A stretch of 64,000 nt of DNA, from contig NC_092497.1 of assembly GCF_047495875.1 (NCBI RefSeq), positions 78,957,749 to 79,021,748 of the forward strand. The letters run 5' to 3'. The stretch comes from Pithys albifrons albifrons (Eukaryota > Chordata > Aves > Passeriformes > Thamnophilidae). Below are positions 11,195 through 25,084 of the stretch, piece by piece. Position 1 is the first letter of the stretch. Each line of letters begins with the position of its first letter. A program made the translations under genes and the position numbers. The notes below the pieces were generated by a model that was given only the letters and a program-made list of their open reading frames with translations, was not told the origin of the DNA and did no database searches.

Positions 11195-14100
11195 TTAAAA
11201 ACATCAGTTGTTAAAGCATTCTCAGTGGCTGGTGGATTTTCTTCATCAGCCCTTTTCTGACATGACATTCTCCAAGCCATGTGTTGAGAATGCATTGCTA
11301 CAGTGGGGAGATAGGCTACTAGTATTTATGTTACAAGACTCACATAACTTTTTCTTGTTTGGACCGAAAGTTCCTTATAAAATATATTAGTGCTTCCTGT
11401 GAGAAAATATGTGAATGTATTTATGGATTGTATCATAGCTGCCTTCCCTGACATATTAAAAAATCAAGTTCCATAAAACTGGAATGCAATTACTACACAT
11501 GAATAAAGCCCCAAGAACATTGTATACTACATTCACTTACCTGTGTTGTCATTTAACCACAGATGACAGCTGAAATCCGCAGAGCTGACCACTCACCTTC
11601 CTCTGCTCTTCCCCATTGTCATGTGAGTGAAAAAAGGGTAGAAGTGAGAAAACCTGTAGGTTGAGGTAAAGACTATTCAATAGGTAAAGCAAAAACTGCA
11701 CACACAAGCAAAGTAAATACTCGCTACCTCTAATCAGACAAAAGATGATTAGCCATTTCAACAAAGACAGGACTCCATCATACTTATTACTTTAGAGGAC
11801 AAATACCGTTAAGTCCAAATTCCAAATTTTCTCTTTCTTCTCCTCCACCTTTTATTACTGAGTATGACATCTTATGGAATGGGGTGTCCCTTTGGGAAGT
11901 TGGCATCTGCTGTGCTGATGGTGTCCTTTCCCAGCTTTTTGGCCAACACCAGCATGTTCATTGGTAGGACAGCATAAGAATAAGGCCCTAATGCTGTGCA
12001 AGCACTGTTCTGCAGTAACAAAAATATACCAGCACTGTTTTGGTCACAAATCCAAAACACAGAAGCTACTGTGAAGAAAAAAAACTCTATCCCATTTAAA
12101 ACCAGTATCTGGATGTTCTAAGAAATCACAACCTGCTTTCAAAAAGTAGAATGCAGCTATTTATAATACTCTGTTGTTTGCCTTTGTCAGATGCTGAGAT
12201 AAAAATATGTTTAAAGACTGTAAGTTCTGTAGAAGCAGGGATGGTGATTATAAGCACTTTCAATGAACATCAGACTGAACTCAGACCTGTTGATAAAGCC
12301 AGAGGTCTTACTATACTCAAAGAAAATTGTATTCCAACAAGTCAAGGTTGAATTTTGCTGCAGTTACTGTATGTACAGAATCTCAGTAAGGCTAGATGCT
12401 TTACATTTGACTCAGTGAATGACCTACAGGATTTACAGTTGAATCTTAGACCCTGTACTGTGAACACGAACAGCGAACAGCAGACAGAGAATTATAATAA
12501 TAATAAACTTTAAAAGTGTTTTGCATTCATTAGAACAAAATCATTATGCTGGTATTTCCTTCTTCATCAACTGCTTTTCTTTAGACTTCAGCATATTACA
12601 GGTATTTCTGTGTCTTTTGTTCAGATAGAAAATAGGACTTTTAACATAATAAAACATTGTTCATGAAAAGTGTCTATTACTGCTCCAGAAACTACACTGC
12701 CTGACCAAAAGGCCTAAAGTTATTTTTGAAACTAAATAATTATTTCATTAGCATACTTGCACAATGATTTTTCAAATTAAGGTAATTTGTCTTAGAATTG
12801 CTCCTTCTTCGCAAAAAAAATCTTTGGACTGGGAGAGCTCTGGATCACAATCCCCTCTAATCATTGCCTAGAGACAGCCAATGTTTGATCACTCAGAGGA
12901 AATGAACACACTTGATCTGGTACCCTACACTTTAAACATGTTAAAATCAGAAGTCATGAATTTAAATCATTCTATTATCAGCCATTTGTCAGTGGTGTTG
13001 CTTCCTATGTGTTCTGCAGTGTACTGTGCTAAGGCAACAAAAGCAGCTAACAGTAGCTGTCACTATTTTTTCTATATTAATTCTAACACCATCTTTGTAT
13101 TAATTCAGTATTCAACATTCAGAAATTATTCAAAGGGGAAGAAAAATGTCTAAGCATAGGTTGACTGTATCATCATTTCAAAATGAAACTTCTTCTACCT
13201 TGTATCCAGTGAATTATTGTATCTCAGCTAAATCAAACTGTTTTCACTGACAGCACAAGAAAAATGCCTGCCCTAGTCTATGAAGTATTCCTCCCTAATT
13301 AGCACAGACCATCAATTAATAAACCTAATATATCGAAATAATTGTCTTTAGACGTGTACTTTTTAATCCTATTTCAAATAATACATGTGCAAATGTAAAA
13401 GGAGAGACAATGCCGTTCCCCAGGTTATTTAGCTGTGTGGTTGGCAGGGCTGCTGATGCTCTCCAGGAACAGCCTGTTGCCTGGGGCAATAACACAGCAG
13501 CACTGCAAATGCTGGCTGCATGCATGTCTGTCTAGATGCCAGGCTGCAGAGACTCTTTTTTGTCTGTTTGTTTAGGGCATTAGAGCTCTTAGGGCCAGAC
13601 TAGGTAATAGCTAAGCCTGTTTTTATTTATAACTACCTCCTCTTTAATGGTCAAAATTGACAGCTCTTATACCAGTAATGTTCTTTCTCTACTCTGCTAG
13701 GTTCATTCTCAATGAAATGCATGCTGCCAGATGATGACGTGTGGCTTACCAATATGCCTGTGATTAGCAGAGCCATTTGTTAAAGTGCCGCCTTTAATTA
13801 CACTGGGCTGCAGTTTGCCACAAGTCCCACAGACCTCACACAATGCTGAGGTACCACCAGCTCAAACTCCCGTACAGAGAGATAATTTTCACCATTCCTC
13901 TCTGTACTGGCATCTACTTCAGGGGAGAAACAGATTCAGATTTTGCATTTGGTACACATTTTAAATCCTCATGAAATGCAAATACAAAACATATGCCAGT
14001 TACCAAATGGAAACTGAACAAAGTCTTAATGTCTGTAAAAGACTACAGATATACCAAATTTTAAGTATTAGAAAGCCACCAGAATGTTGTCATAATATGA

Positions 14101-14759
14101 TAAATATCTTCCTCACTGAGATTCAGATATCTTCATCTGTATGCTGGTTTTATGATTTCATTGTCAATCTAACTTTGGCCTGTATAAATAAGTTGGAATA
14201 GTTTTGAGTTGCAAATGCTATTTCCTCAGAATGCTAAGGAACTCTTCCTCCAGAATGGTCATGTTTAAAGACCACACCTTCTAGTATATTTATACTGTAA
14301 AAATATATTATTTAAAATAAACAGAAGAATTAGTCTGGTTTGTGCTGTTTTCGTATAAGTCTGCTCTTTTCTGGACAGGCTTTTCAATTTCAGAATTACT
14401 GTTATGCATTATATGTATATATATATAAACTGTAGAAAAAGAGAGAGGAGTGAAATTCGAATAAGAGAATCATTAACACATTACCTTCTTTAGAAGCGCC
14501 CTTTTTACATGAAGACAAAACTTTGCTCATAGTCATTTATGTACACAGAAGTTTAAAATGTAAATTTCCACTGAAAAGTTGAAAACAGATGAAATAGATG
14601 AATAATGTCAAATAACAGAGAGGATATTTTCATCTAAAACTCCAGAACACTAAGATTATTAGTCAACTTTAGACCCAAATGGGGTATTTCCAAAGTGTAG
14701 CAACCCCACAGTTGAATAACCAAATGCAGAACTACAGAAAATAAAACAAACCCATACTA
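11195..14759. other. Unassigned sequence
   Basis: No gene is supported. It contains a (TAA)n run near 12493-12507 and, at 13725-13860, a block with GATTAG and TTTAATTA motifs that resembles conserved noncoding DNA. Confidence 0.4.
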
Positions 14760-15715
14760 GAATACCCTGAGTTGGAGGGTCTAGTTTAGATCTTGGCCCT
14801 GCACAGAACAACACAGAGAAGCACACCATGTGTCAAGGAGTGCTGTCCAAACATTTCTTGAACTCTGGTAATCTGTAAACTCTCCCCTGAGGAGCCTGTT
14901 CAGTGCCTGGCCACCCACACCGGGTAAAGAATCTTTTCCTAATACCCAGCCTAAACATCCCTGACACAGCTTCATGACAATCCCTCAGGTTCTCTCACTG
15001 GACACCAGAGAGAAGAAATAAGTGCCTAGCCTTCCACTTCCCCTTGTTGAAAACCTGAAGACCACAAAGAAATGTCCCCTCAGTCTCCTCTTCTCCAGGC
15101 TAAGTGACCTCAGTGGCTCCTCATAAGGCTTCCCACCAGGGCCCTTCACCATCTTCACAGACCTCATTTCAATGCTCCCTAATAGCTTTATGTCCTTACA
15201 TTGTGGTGTCCAAAACAGTGCTTGAGGTGAGGCTGCCCCAGTGCAGAGTGGGACTATCCCCTCCCTCCACCCGCTGGCAATGCTTTCCACCATACCCCCC
15301 ATGACATGGTTGGCTGTCCTGGCTGCCAGGGTACTGCTGACTAATATTCAACTTGCCATCAACCAGGACCCCTAGTGCCCTTTCTGAGGGGCGGCTCTTC
15401 AGTGTGTCCTTCCCCAGTTGGTACATACATCCAGGGTAGCTCCATCCAAAGCTCATCCAAAGCTCATCCTTCTCTAATGTCATAACAATACTAGTTGCCC
15501 AGTCCTCTAATTTGTCAAGGTCTCTCTGCAGTGCCTCCTTGCCTTCAACAGAGTTAACAGCTCTTCACAATTTAGTATTGTCAGCAACCTTACTTAATAT
15601 ACCTTCAAATCCAGCATCCAAGTGATTTACAAAGACGGTGAAGAGCACAGAAATTAAGATGTAGCACTGCAGAAGTCTACTAGAGACAGGTCACCAACCT
15701 GATGTGATCCCAACT
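14760..15715 (-). repeat. CR1 LINE, 3' part including the end of the reverse-transcriptase frame
   Basis: On the minus strand, pieces of the C-terminal part of the CR1 ORF2 are readable, for example RDLDKLEDWATSIV and the ALGVLVDGKLN block. These run into the usual CR1 3' tail. The frame is broken by stops and shifts, so it is inactive. The right (5') end is near 15715, where similarity fades. CCAAAGCTCAT is locally duplicated at about 15446-15467. Confidence 0.85.
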
Positions 15716-18700
15716 ACTATAACAATTTGTACTCAAATGTGTTCAAACATTGCATGACATGTTTAAAAAGTTGTTAGCCTTTAAAAGCATTATATTTCAC
15801 TTCTTCTTAAAGGAAAATGGCAGTATAGAAGAAAGCAAGCACATCATCTGCTTGAAATCAGAGCCTTTTTGCAATACCCCAAGGCTATACTTTGCTTCCA
15901 ATTAATGTTTTCCTTCTTGGAATCATATACAAATATTTTTATGTTCTTTATGCATAGCAAATCTATCTAATTATTTTCTTATCATGTTCTAGTCCGGATC
16001 AAAGAACTTAATTGTTCTAATAACATTAACTTCACAAGTCTATCATTCATGATGAGTGGTTAGCTTTTTCTTAATCTTTACTATCACATAAGAAGTGGAA
16101 TATTAAGGTAGTCTGATGAAAAATTGCATTGTCTAGAAAATACCCCTTTTAAAACTATTTATTATATGTCACTAAAATTATTAAAGAAAAAATGCAATGC
16201 TGTGTAACATGAATTTGCAGATACTATTTTTTATGTAGGATAAAAAAATACCCAAATATTTCTAATCAATCATATTGAATTTTCTTTTGTTATACTTTTG
16301 TAAATTCCTTTATATGCTTCCTTGTTGTTTTCTCTTTGGAGATATGTAAGAACAGCAGGACAAAATGCACATATAAAGTAGACATAAAGGATGAATCAGC
16401 ATAAAAGTCTACCCTTAATGGTCCCTATTATTACAATAGAAATCTCAAACTACATCACCTTCTAGAAATCAAAGAAGTGTTTCAATTCATCTGTAGGAAA
16501 TAAAATCAGTTTTCTGTCACTGAAATTAAACTACATGAAATATTCATACACTGGGAAAACCACGTGAATATTCACAAGCAGAGAAAACTTGGAATAGAGA
16601 AAGAAATTTTATTGCCCTGGTAAAGCTGCTAAAGCAACAAAAAGAAAGCAGGTAACTCCAGAATTTCTTATTACTTTAATTCTGCTTACACATAAAACCA
16701 ACGTGTTTTCTCATATGCAAGAGAAGGAAAAAATAATTAAGCATTCTTTGGACTACAGAGACTGAATATAAGACATGGAAGTCAAGACATTTTCAAAGTG
16801 CCTTATACTGCAAACACTTGATCCTAAATCTTCTGAGGCTTTATTACTTACTCTAAAGACAGAACAAACGTGGGGATTTCACAAAGCATTTTTAAAAATC
16901 TGCTTAAGTCAAGAATCAGGATGGGGATGGGACAAGACTTAAAACTGCATGGAAAAGCTGTTCCAGTTCAATTTTATATGTAAGTGATGAACAGGATTTT
17001 TATTAGCACTCTGTTTAGGATCATACACATTACCATATCTCAATAAATACAACGGGAATAATTAACAGTATTATTACTAAAGAAATTAAAATCTTGTTAT
17101 ATACTGTTGAAATATCAAATTATTGCTCAAAAAGTATAGAATACAGTTTACTGCTATTACTTTCAGTGTTTGTAATTTGATTCATTCAGCCAATCAACAA
17201 ACTCCAGCATATTGAAAAATTTAATGAATTATGTGAACATAGAATTACTTCCTTCAGTATATCAAATATCATACTTCTTTTTCAAGTTCATTATGAGTAT
17301 TTTGCATTATTAAGTATTTGTATTTAATCAGATAAAAAAAGAATTTTAAATCATACCATTTAATCATCATTTTATTATTTAGCAAACAATTTTTCAACTT
17401 TACTTTTTTTATGAAAAAAGTATAAAAAGGTGTCTTGCACTGGTGGAGGAGGAGGAGAGGACAGAGAGAGAGACATAGAAAATAATTGTCAGGCTCAACA
17501 ACAAAGGACTTAGTTGTTTAATAAGATAAAGTAAAAAGAGGAATATAGTGAGTAAACAATTTTCTCCCTTCAGATTTTGATAACCCCATATTCCTACAGC
17601 TGCTGAATGGATTTTCGTATGTCACGCTGCACTCATCTCCTCGATGTGTTACTCCTCAATGTGCAACAGTCTTCCAGTTAGATCACTACACTCTACCCAC
17701 CCTTCAATCCATACACAGTTTACTTTTCCCAAAGATCTTGTAAGTTAATAACAGCACAGATTTCCTAAATGTGCAGCCAAACAGAATAGACATAGTTCCT
17801 CAAGCACCATGCTTTCTGCAATTCTCCCAGTGCATAAGATTATCCAGAATTCAAAATACAAAACAACTTATCATTTCTAAACCAGAAAATACCGCAACAA
17901 ACTCATCAGTTGAAGTATCTGCTACTTGATGTTGATTGTCAAGGGACTCAGAATTACAAGGTGCACAGGAAGTATTCTAAGTATTTTTAATTATATATTG
18001 AACTACTGAATTGATTCAATAGTGACTTTCATTTTCTTGAATAAATAAATGTAGACAAAGAATACATTGAATCAAGGGTCTTTGATCCTTGTGTATAGTC
18101 AAATTCTGAAGTCATACAACCCTTCACAAAAATTGTGCACTGACTACAAGAGAGGATGTCAGAATTTGATTATCTGAGTAATAATGTTTCAGCTCATCAG
18201 TTTAGCCTCTGAAATCTCTAGAGGTTTCAAGAAGAAAAAAGTAGCTATAACCACATCCAAATTTTTTATTTTTCAAATCTATAAATTTAAAGTGAAATTT
18301 TCCACTCATTTCAGAAATTTGAGTTTCATCTTTGACCTGCTGCTAAAATCAGGGGAAAAGAGAAAAAAGAAAAGGAGGGGGTGGAGGAGGGGGTGTGTGT
18401 GGAAAATAGAGGCTTGCATGGTTCTAATGTTTATCTGTATTTTGTCTTTCATATTTAATTTAAAAACTTGCTAAGTAATCTGACACACAGTCTTCCATCG
18501 CTACTGATGTATGTCAGAATCACTCACACCTCACATAGTTTGTATTGACTCAAAAAATGTATAGTGCTGAAAGTTAGTAAACTGCAGCCAATCACTAGAT
18601 GTGAGAGTCAGAAAATTTTAATGCACTATTCTTTAGAACAACCATGATCAGATGTCTCATCTCAATGAAAATAACAGTTAAAATCACATACATACTGGGA

Positions 18701-19272
18701 GATGAATGCTATCTAATAGCATTCCTGCTTCTGGAACCTTTCCAGTTTTTCAAATACTGTGACTATATCATTGTCTGAGTAAAGTCTATATTAGTATAAC
18801 TCATATGGTGTATGAAAGAAGACATAAGTTATTATCTAAAGCTGGACTCCGAAAGACAGAGTTGTGCTGAGAATCCTAGGCTTCTTTAAATGCAGTATTC
18901 TTTCCTGAAAGAAATTAATACAAATGTTCAAAACTGTCAAGCCTTTTCTGGGGAATCAGTTAACTTGCTTACCCACTCTGAGTGCCTCTACCCTAATGCA
19001 TATAGCATGGGAAATTAAAGCAGAAGTCTGCTTATGTGCAGTTACAGCACTGTGGCCTCCTTGGGACTGCAGAGATATTGTGGGATGGCTTCCATGGCTG
19101 GAGAGTTGCAACAGATGGGTGCAGTCACTTTAGGAATCACACACCGTGAAGAAAAAGCACACGTATTACACTGCATGTGAGAGAGCAGTGGAAGGCATAA
19201 ATGCGTGGAGCGTATACTATCCTTGGGACTATTCAGGAGCCAGTTGTAAGAGACTACTTTGTCTCTAACTAG
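15716..19272. other. Unassigned AT-rich sequence
   Basis: No gene or recognised transposon. It includes a GGAGGAGG-type purine tract at about 17443-17475 and a G/A-rich tract at about 18354-18402. Confidence 0.5.
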
Positions 19273-19277
19273 CCAGT

Positions 19278-20450
19278 TTGTTTTAACATTGCCAGGTTCT
19301 ATAGACAATTGGCCTCCAGTGACCTATTCAGTCAGTTTTCAATAGCCCCCTTAGCCTCTAACCAGCTAATTAAACCAACTGCTTCTCTATTCGCCTCAGG
19401 CAAAGGCTTGTTTTAGCTGCTTTAGATTCACAGAAGTGGCAGCCAGCCATTTTTCATCAACCAAGCTACTATTTTTAGCAGATGAAGCACTTGCAAAATG
19501 CAAGCTACGCTTCTTATAGACCCCTTGGAGCCCCCCCCGAGTCCAACACCGTACAGAAATGGCGGGAACTGAGTTTGCACATAGCTCTTTGCAGCGAGCT
19601 CAGCTCTGTGCACTGCTGCCTTTGCCAGTCCAGGGGATATTTTAGGCCTCTCCCAGACATCTTGAGGGACCCCAGAGAGTGACTGACAACAAAAAAGCAC
19701 ATAAAAACTGCCATGTTTTCCCACCATGGCAGGAAACTTAGAGCAAACCCAACCTGGATACCACCAGCCTGACCAATCGGTACCGTGGAAAAGTTTGCCT
19801 GGAGCCAAGATAGCCGGTGGGTGTCCAACAGAGGACATTTAAGGCAATGCCCAGAGTTGCAAAGTGGCCAGTCGAGCTTAGGTCAGCCCAGGGTTCCGTC
19901 CAGACTGCTGTTCCCACTCCTCACCACTCCGTCCTGCCTCCACCCTACCTTGGGCTGACCTGGTCCAGTCCAGTTTGGTGCAGCCCAGGGTTCTGTGCTG
20001 ACTTCTTGCCCTGCTCCTTATCTATCCATCCTGCCTGCCTGCATCCTGCTGGTCTTCCACTTCCCATGTCCCACCTGTCTGTAGTCTCCTGCCTACCTTC
20101 ATTCCTGCCAGCTTCATTGGGTCCCACTTTTTCTCTCAGTTGCCAACGACCACCCACTTCCCCTGCAATCTCTTGATTTACCGCCTCTCAGGAGGCATCC
20201 TGCCCACAGGCTGCCTAAGAGTTTGCAGCTTCTCACTGTGGTAATTCTTCTGTACTTTTTACTTAGACTTTCACTTTTTCCTACCTCTCTCTCCCCACGC
20301 TGCTTTTCCCCTTTGTTTGCATTTACTGGTAAAATAAAGCAAATTGCCTGTTTAAGCTCCAACATCTGGTATTGTGTATTTTAATCTTGCCTTCAAGTAA
20401 ATGATTAAAAGAACCACATCACAAGTCCGGCTCTGACCTAGACTGTGACA
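19278..20450 (+). mobile_element. Probable long solo LTR (about 1.17 kb)
   Basis: CCAGT at 19273-19277 recurs at 20451-20455. The element starts TTGTTTTAACA (one T before the expected TG) and ends GACTGTGACA. Internally it has an AT-rich 5' part, a GC-rich middle, TTTAAGGCAATGCC, and AATAAAGC at 20333-20340 about 110 bp before the end, in LTR order. I did not match it to another copy in the window. The open frames in its GC-rich middle look like chance. Confidence 0.55.
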
Positions 20451-20455
20451 CCAGT

Positions 20456-22863
20456 CAAGAGCATACAGTTCAAAATTAGCAAACAGACCAGTACAGATGT
20501 TGTTGTGGTGCTGACACAGAGGTCCTGGCAGGAAGATGAGGCCTTCCTGAAATATATGGAAGAATCTTCACATTCACAGGCCCCAGTTTACAAGCTGAAC
20601 TTCAATCACTATAATGTTTGCTGGAAAGGCAACTCAGCAGGGCAAAACAATCTAAGACATTTCTGAAGTGCACTGAGAAAAACTTTCTGGCAGAGGCAAT
20701 CAAGGAGGTAATACTTAAAAGTGGAATTCACACTTAGGAAAAAAGAAAAAACTATCTAGGAATGCAAAAGTTCTGAGCAGTCTTAGCTGTAGAGACTATG
20801 AAATGGTGAAGTTCAGGGTCTAGAGATGAGAGAGCAGGGCAAAAAGCAGGATCACATCCTGAATTTCAAGAAAAGAGACTTTACTTTCTTCAGAGATCTT
20901 CCATATCATGGGATACTGCCCAGGAAAGAAAAACAGGGTCTGCAGTGTGTCCTGAAGCAGCTGTGTCTCTCCTCTCTTCTCTCTTATTCTCTCTCTCTCT
21001 CTCACTCTGAAGCTCAGGGTGCCCAGAGATGGAGGGGGAAATGCAAAGAGCAGAGCCAGAAAAAAGAGCTCTCACTAGCAAGTGTGGCTCTTTTTCTGCA
21101 GCTGCCCAAAGAACCACCCCCCACCCCCACCACCTCCCACCCCCCACCCCCCCCAAAAAAAAAAAATCAAGCCAGCACACAGGGAAAAAGAAAGAAAAAC
21201 CTCTCCCCACCCCCAGGTGCTGGGGTTCTGTTTTCTCACCTTCACCCCACTATTCAGCTGGAATCTGAAAGTCATCAGCCATCTTTTGTTCTTAGTCCTG
21301 GCCTTCCAAACCTAAATCTTTTGTGTTGGTATGGTGAGAAATATTCTCTGAGAGGCTCCTCCCAACACCACCTTCCTGTGTTTGAACCTTTAACACTAAT
21401 AAAGTTAAGAATTCATATGATGCACAACAAATATGTAAAGGCACATAGTGAATGATGGTGATAAAAATAAATATTGAACATCTTTCTCATGATGCAAGAG
21501 TTTAGCAGAGAAAAATACCCCAGTACCTGAAGGTGGAATCAATAATCAAAGATCATTATATTGTTGTTACAGAAGTTGTTGACTAATATCTCCTTATTGC
21601 TAAGTATTTTGTTTTGCAGTATTAAAGCCGTGCTTTTTATAGTGTGCTCTTTGCAAATGAAAGTGTAAATGTAGTCTTTTAGAAGCTTCATTTTTTTCTG
21701 TATTAGTTTTAGACCTGTTCTGTTACTGTGCTTGTCCATAGAGAGCCAAGCCTTTATTTCAAAGTGACGTAAGTTTTCTTTGGGCATAGGTCTCTGCTCA
21801 TCCAAACTATCAGCCTTTTCATGAGTACTGCACATACACATTTGATATGTATTACCTGATAATATGTAATAGAAATGGTAAACTCAACAAACATCTGACA
21901 AAAGCTTTGTAAAGTTAATTGCAGCCCAACATTGAGAATGGATGCCAGAACCTCAGCAGGAGCATTTCACATTACCAAGGTATTATAACGGTAAGAAAGA
22001 ATGAACAAAATGACACACAACATCAGATTGAGTCTTTAATGAAGTTCCCTTTTTGCTGTGTAATTTTCAAGGCTTCATTTTGTCTTTGTTTGAGGACTCA
22101 TAGATAAGATTACATCTGGCACAGAGAAACTTTATTCCTTTGATATTCTTTAATTATATGTCTTAGGATTGCCAGTGAAATCACTGTATTAGCCAAAAAG
22201 AAGCTCCACTTCATATCATTATACTGAATCTAAAACAAAAAAAACAAAACCCAAAACCAAACAAACGCATTGTCATGTTACTGGACCATTACTGCAGTTT
22301 ATGTGGAACTCATAATCACTGCTTAATCAATAGTGACATTAAATATTATGTGAGCCTACATTCATTCAAAGTCAAGCTACTTGAAGGACTATATGACTGC
22401 AAATTTTAATTCTAGTCTTTACACTAACAAAACTACCCAAAGAAACTGCTGCCCATACTTTGCTCTTCAATTTTATTTTTCTATTTCTATTAAAATATTC
22501 AAATTTATGTAGACTACTGTAAAATCTATTTATTAGAAAATTAATTTCACAGACTTCACTGAATGATCTACCTGTGATTAACAAAGCCAATGAAGCCAAA
22601 TTAAATAATTTTAATTATCTGCTTTCCATTGTGGTGTGTATGTCAAATTTCAGAGACACAGGAATTGCAGCAATGGATTTTCTGACAAAGAATTTTGACA
22701 CAGAAGACATAACTATGTTTGTGCTTGAATTTGTTACATTCAGAAACATGAGCTTCACCAGGCACTTATTTGTATATTTCAAAACAGATCTAGCTGAGAA
22801 GACATAGAGAGGGCATAGGAAAGGAGACACATTTTTTAAAAATGGTATTTACTGAGGAAGAGT
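20456..22863. other. Unassigned sequence with pyrimidine- and C-rich tracts
   Basis: No gene is supported. A (CT)n run lies near 20985-21002, the C-rich tract follows at 21117, and an AATAAAG lies near 21400. A 209-codon open frame spans these tracts but looks like a composition artefact. Confidence 0.45.
21117..21166. repeat. C-rich / A-run simple sequence
   Basis: Plus-strand C runs of up to eight are separated by single A or AC units and followed by a run of 12 A. The minus strand therefore carries repeated G runs that meet the usual G-quadruplex pattern. Confidence 0.85.
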
Positions 22864-23019
22864 TTCAAAACCAATACATTAAGTTTCTGAGGATATTATT
22901 CTTGGGTACGTGTAGATTGCTTCTCTAACTAGACAACATACTGGAGCTCTCAGTTTTCAGCAAAGCAGATACCTATCTGATGCCTATTTAGTTTATGGTT
23001 TTCAATATTTTACAAGTTT
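22864..23019 (+). repeat. Left arm of a large inverted repeat
   Basis: The reverse complement of 23475-23630 aligns here without gaps over 156 bp, with 17 mismatches counted by eye (about 89% identity). The central 60 bp differ at only three positions. It is not a family I recognise. Confidence 0.85.
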
Positions 23020-23474
23020 TATGAGTGAAGGTATAAAACCTTCACTCTTAAATATTCAGATGGATAGACAGTTCAAGTCTATCACGTCACATAATCAGCA
23101 GGCCACTTAGCAAATGTATGGGAAGGCTGATTAAACAGTTAAATCAGGCAGTCTGAAGAGGTGAGTGTCTAGTTCATATTTCAGCATTGACTTTTCTTGA
23201 ACGAAATCTCTGTGTAAGGTATCACATAGATCGAAATTATTAATCCCTTGAGTATTACAATCGAGGCAAGGGGGACCATTCATTGCTAAAGTAACTTAGG
23301 CCACCTGACATGACTTCAGACTAATACTAATACATCACTAGGCAACTGGAATCATCACAGAAGTTCTTCTTACACATCAATATAGACCAAAATCATACAG
23401 AATAAGAAAAAGGAAGCTATTAACCCTAGAGTTCCCTGATACAAGCCTAATATGTAGCCATTGGAAATATGTAA
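23020..23474. other. Spacer of the large inverted repeat
   Basis: This 455-bp stretch between the two arms has no open frame or known repeat. Confidence 0.6.
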
Positions 23475-23630
23475 AAACTCGTAAAACATTGGAAACCATA
23501 AACCTAACAGACATCAGATAGGTATCTGCTTTGCTGAAAATTGAGAGCTCCAATATGTTGTCTAGTTAGAGAAGTAATCTACATGTACCCAAGACTAATA
23601 TCCTCACAAACTTAAGATATTGGGCTTGAA
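23475..23630 (-). repeat. Right arm of a large inverted repeat
   Basis: It is the inverted partner of 22864-23019. The best-conserved part is at 23521-23580, complementary to 22914-22973. Confidence 0.85.
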
Positions 23631-25079
23631 TCTTTTTTTCTGTTTGAGAAGATACATTGTTGATGGCTGAATCTGTAGCTTTGAGATACTCATCTTGAGT
23701 GGCATTTCATAAAGAATATAAAATATGACTAGAATAATCTCTCTTATTAGCAAAGAATACAGCCAAGATAAACAGAACTCAGAATCTCATCAGGAAAAGA
23801 TCTCCTAGAGATAATTTGAAGATATGTCCAGAAAATTAGATCTACATGTTGATCAAAGAAGGACAAGACAAAAATAATAAACTGATTTAACTGATTTTTA
23901 AAGTGTATACTTTGTTGGAAGGCAAATGTTAACCACAATAATTACTGAGCACTACAGTGAGAAACAGAAAACACACAGATCTTTCCAGGTATTCCAACAG
24001 CATAATTTGCAACGTATTCATGTGGAAACTGAGTATTCAAAAACATCCAAGAGATTTATGAGAAGATATGCCATTAACTTTCAGTTCAAATGGTTTTCTG
24101 GGTATTTTAGTGATTTTGAACATCTCCCCTGTAGATTATTAATTACTTTATGTTGTTTGTTCAAAAGTGATCTATAGGGATAATTTTTTTAATCTTTTTG
24201 TTGTGTTCTGAGTGTACAGTCAGAAATTATTGTCCCATTTATTTCTTGTTTCAGCATATAAGCAATTCGCTATAATCTTTAATAACAGTAACCAATTTTT
24301 TTTTCTTGTTCTACTCAAAACCACAGAAAAATTTTCTATGGTGAAAATAAAGGGACATTTACCATCTTTTTTCATGTGAGTCTTTTGCACTGTGTCAAAA
24401 AAATATTTTGTGATAAAAAGTAATGGAAGTACAAACATTTACCCAACACAGCACAGCACAAGGCAAGCCACTCTCTTCAGCCTCCAAAGAGAACAGTATT
24501 ATGGAGAGTGTCATTGAAAAAACTCTTCCAAACATGCATGCTTTTTCTAGTTTCAATGAATTTACTTGGGTTTTCACACTTCACTGAAAGTGAAAGAACT
24601 TAAAGAAATACGATTCACATAAGCATCACATCTAAATGCATAGGTGTCCCCCACTAAGGACATAACAAGTATTTCAAATTGTTTTTAAAATGAAAATAGA
24701 AAGATAAAAGTAACAGGCATGTGGTGATAGATGCAGACCTTCTGGACATAGTTTCCAGAAGAAACTTATAGCTACTAATATTTTTATATTTGATGCATTC
24801 TTGCATCAAAATCTAAGGAATCAGACACTCTAAACCTTTGTCCTTTGTCTTGTTGTTAATTTTAGTCTTTAATCTACTACAATCACCCATCGGATTATGT
24901 CCAGGTTTTGTCCATTTAGCCCTGAAATACTGAACACCAGTTTTGGGTTGTACTTAATATGCATTTATCTGATTCCAGAACCTTTTCTCATTTTTTTCCT
25001 CTGGAAGAATCATAAACTTTTCTTTCAGTATTTTGTATCAGCTCTCTTACTCTATCTGATAACCAGAAGTCAGAATCAA
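23631..25079. other. Unassigned AT-rich sequence
   Basis: Only short chance frames. No recognised element. Confidence 0.5.
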
Positions 25080-25084
25080 CTTAT

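Noticed and set aside
15196..15483. 95-codon minus-strand frame as a host gene
   Set aside because: It reads as the C-terminal part of the CR1 reverse-transcriptase ORF with broken frames.
20826..21455. 209-codon open frame on the plus strand
   Set aside because: It spans CT, C-run and A-run simple sequence. The openness comes from composition, and other frames are open there too.
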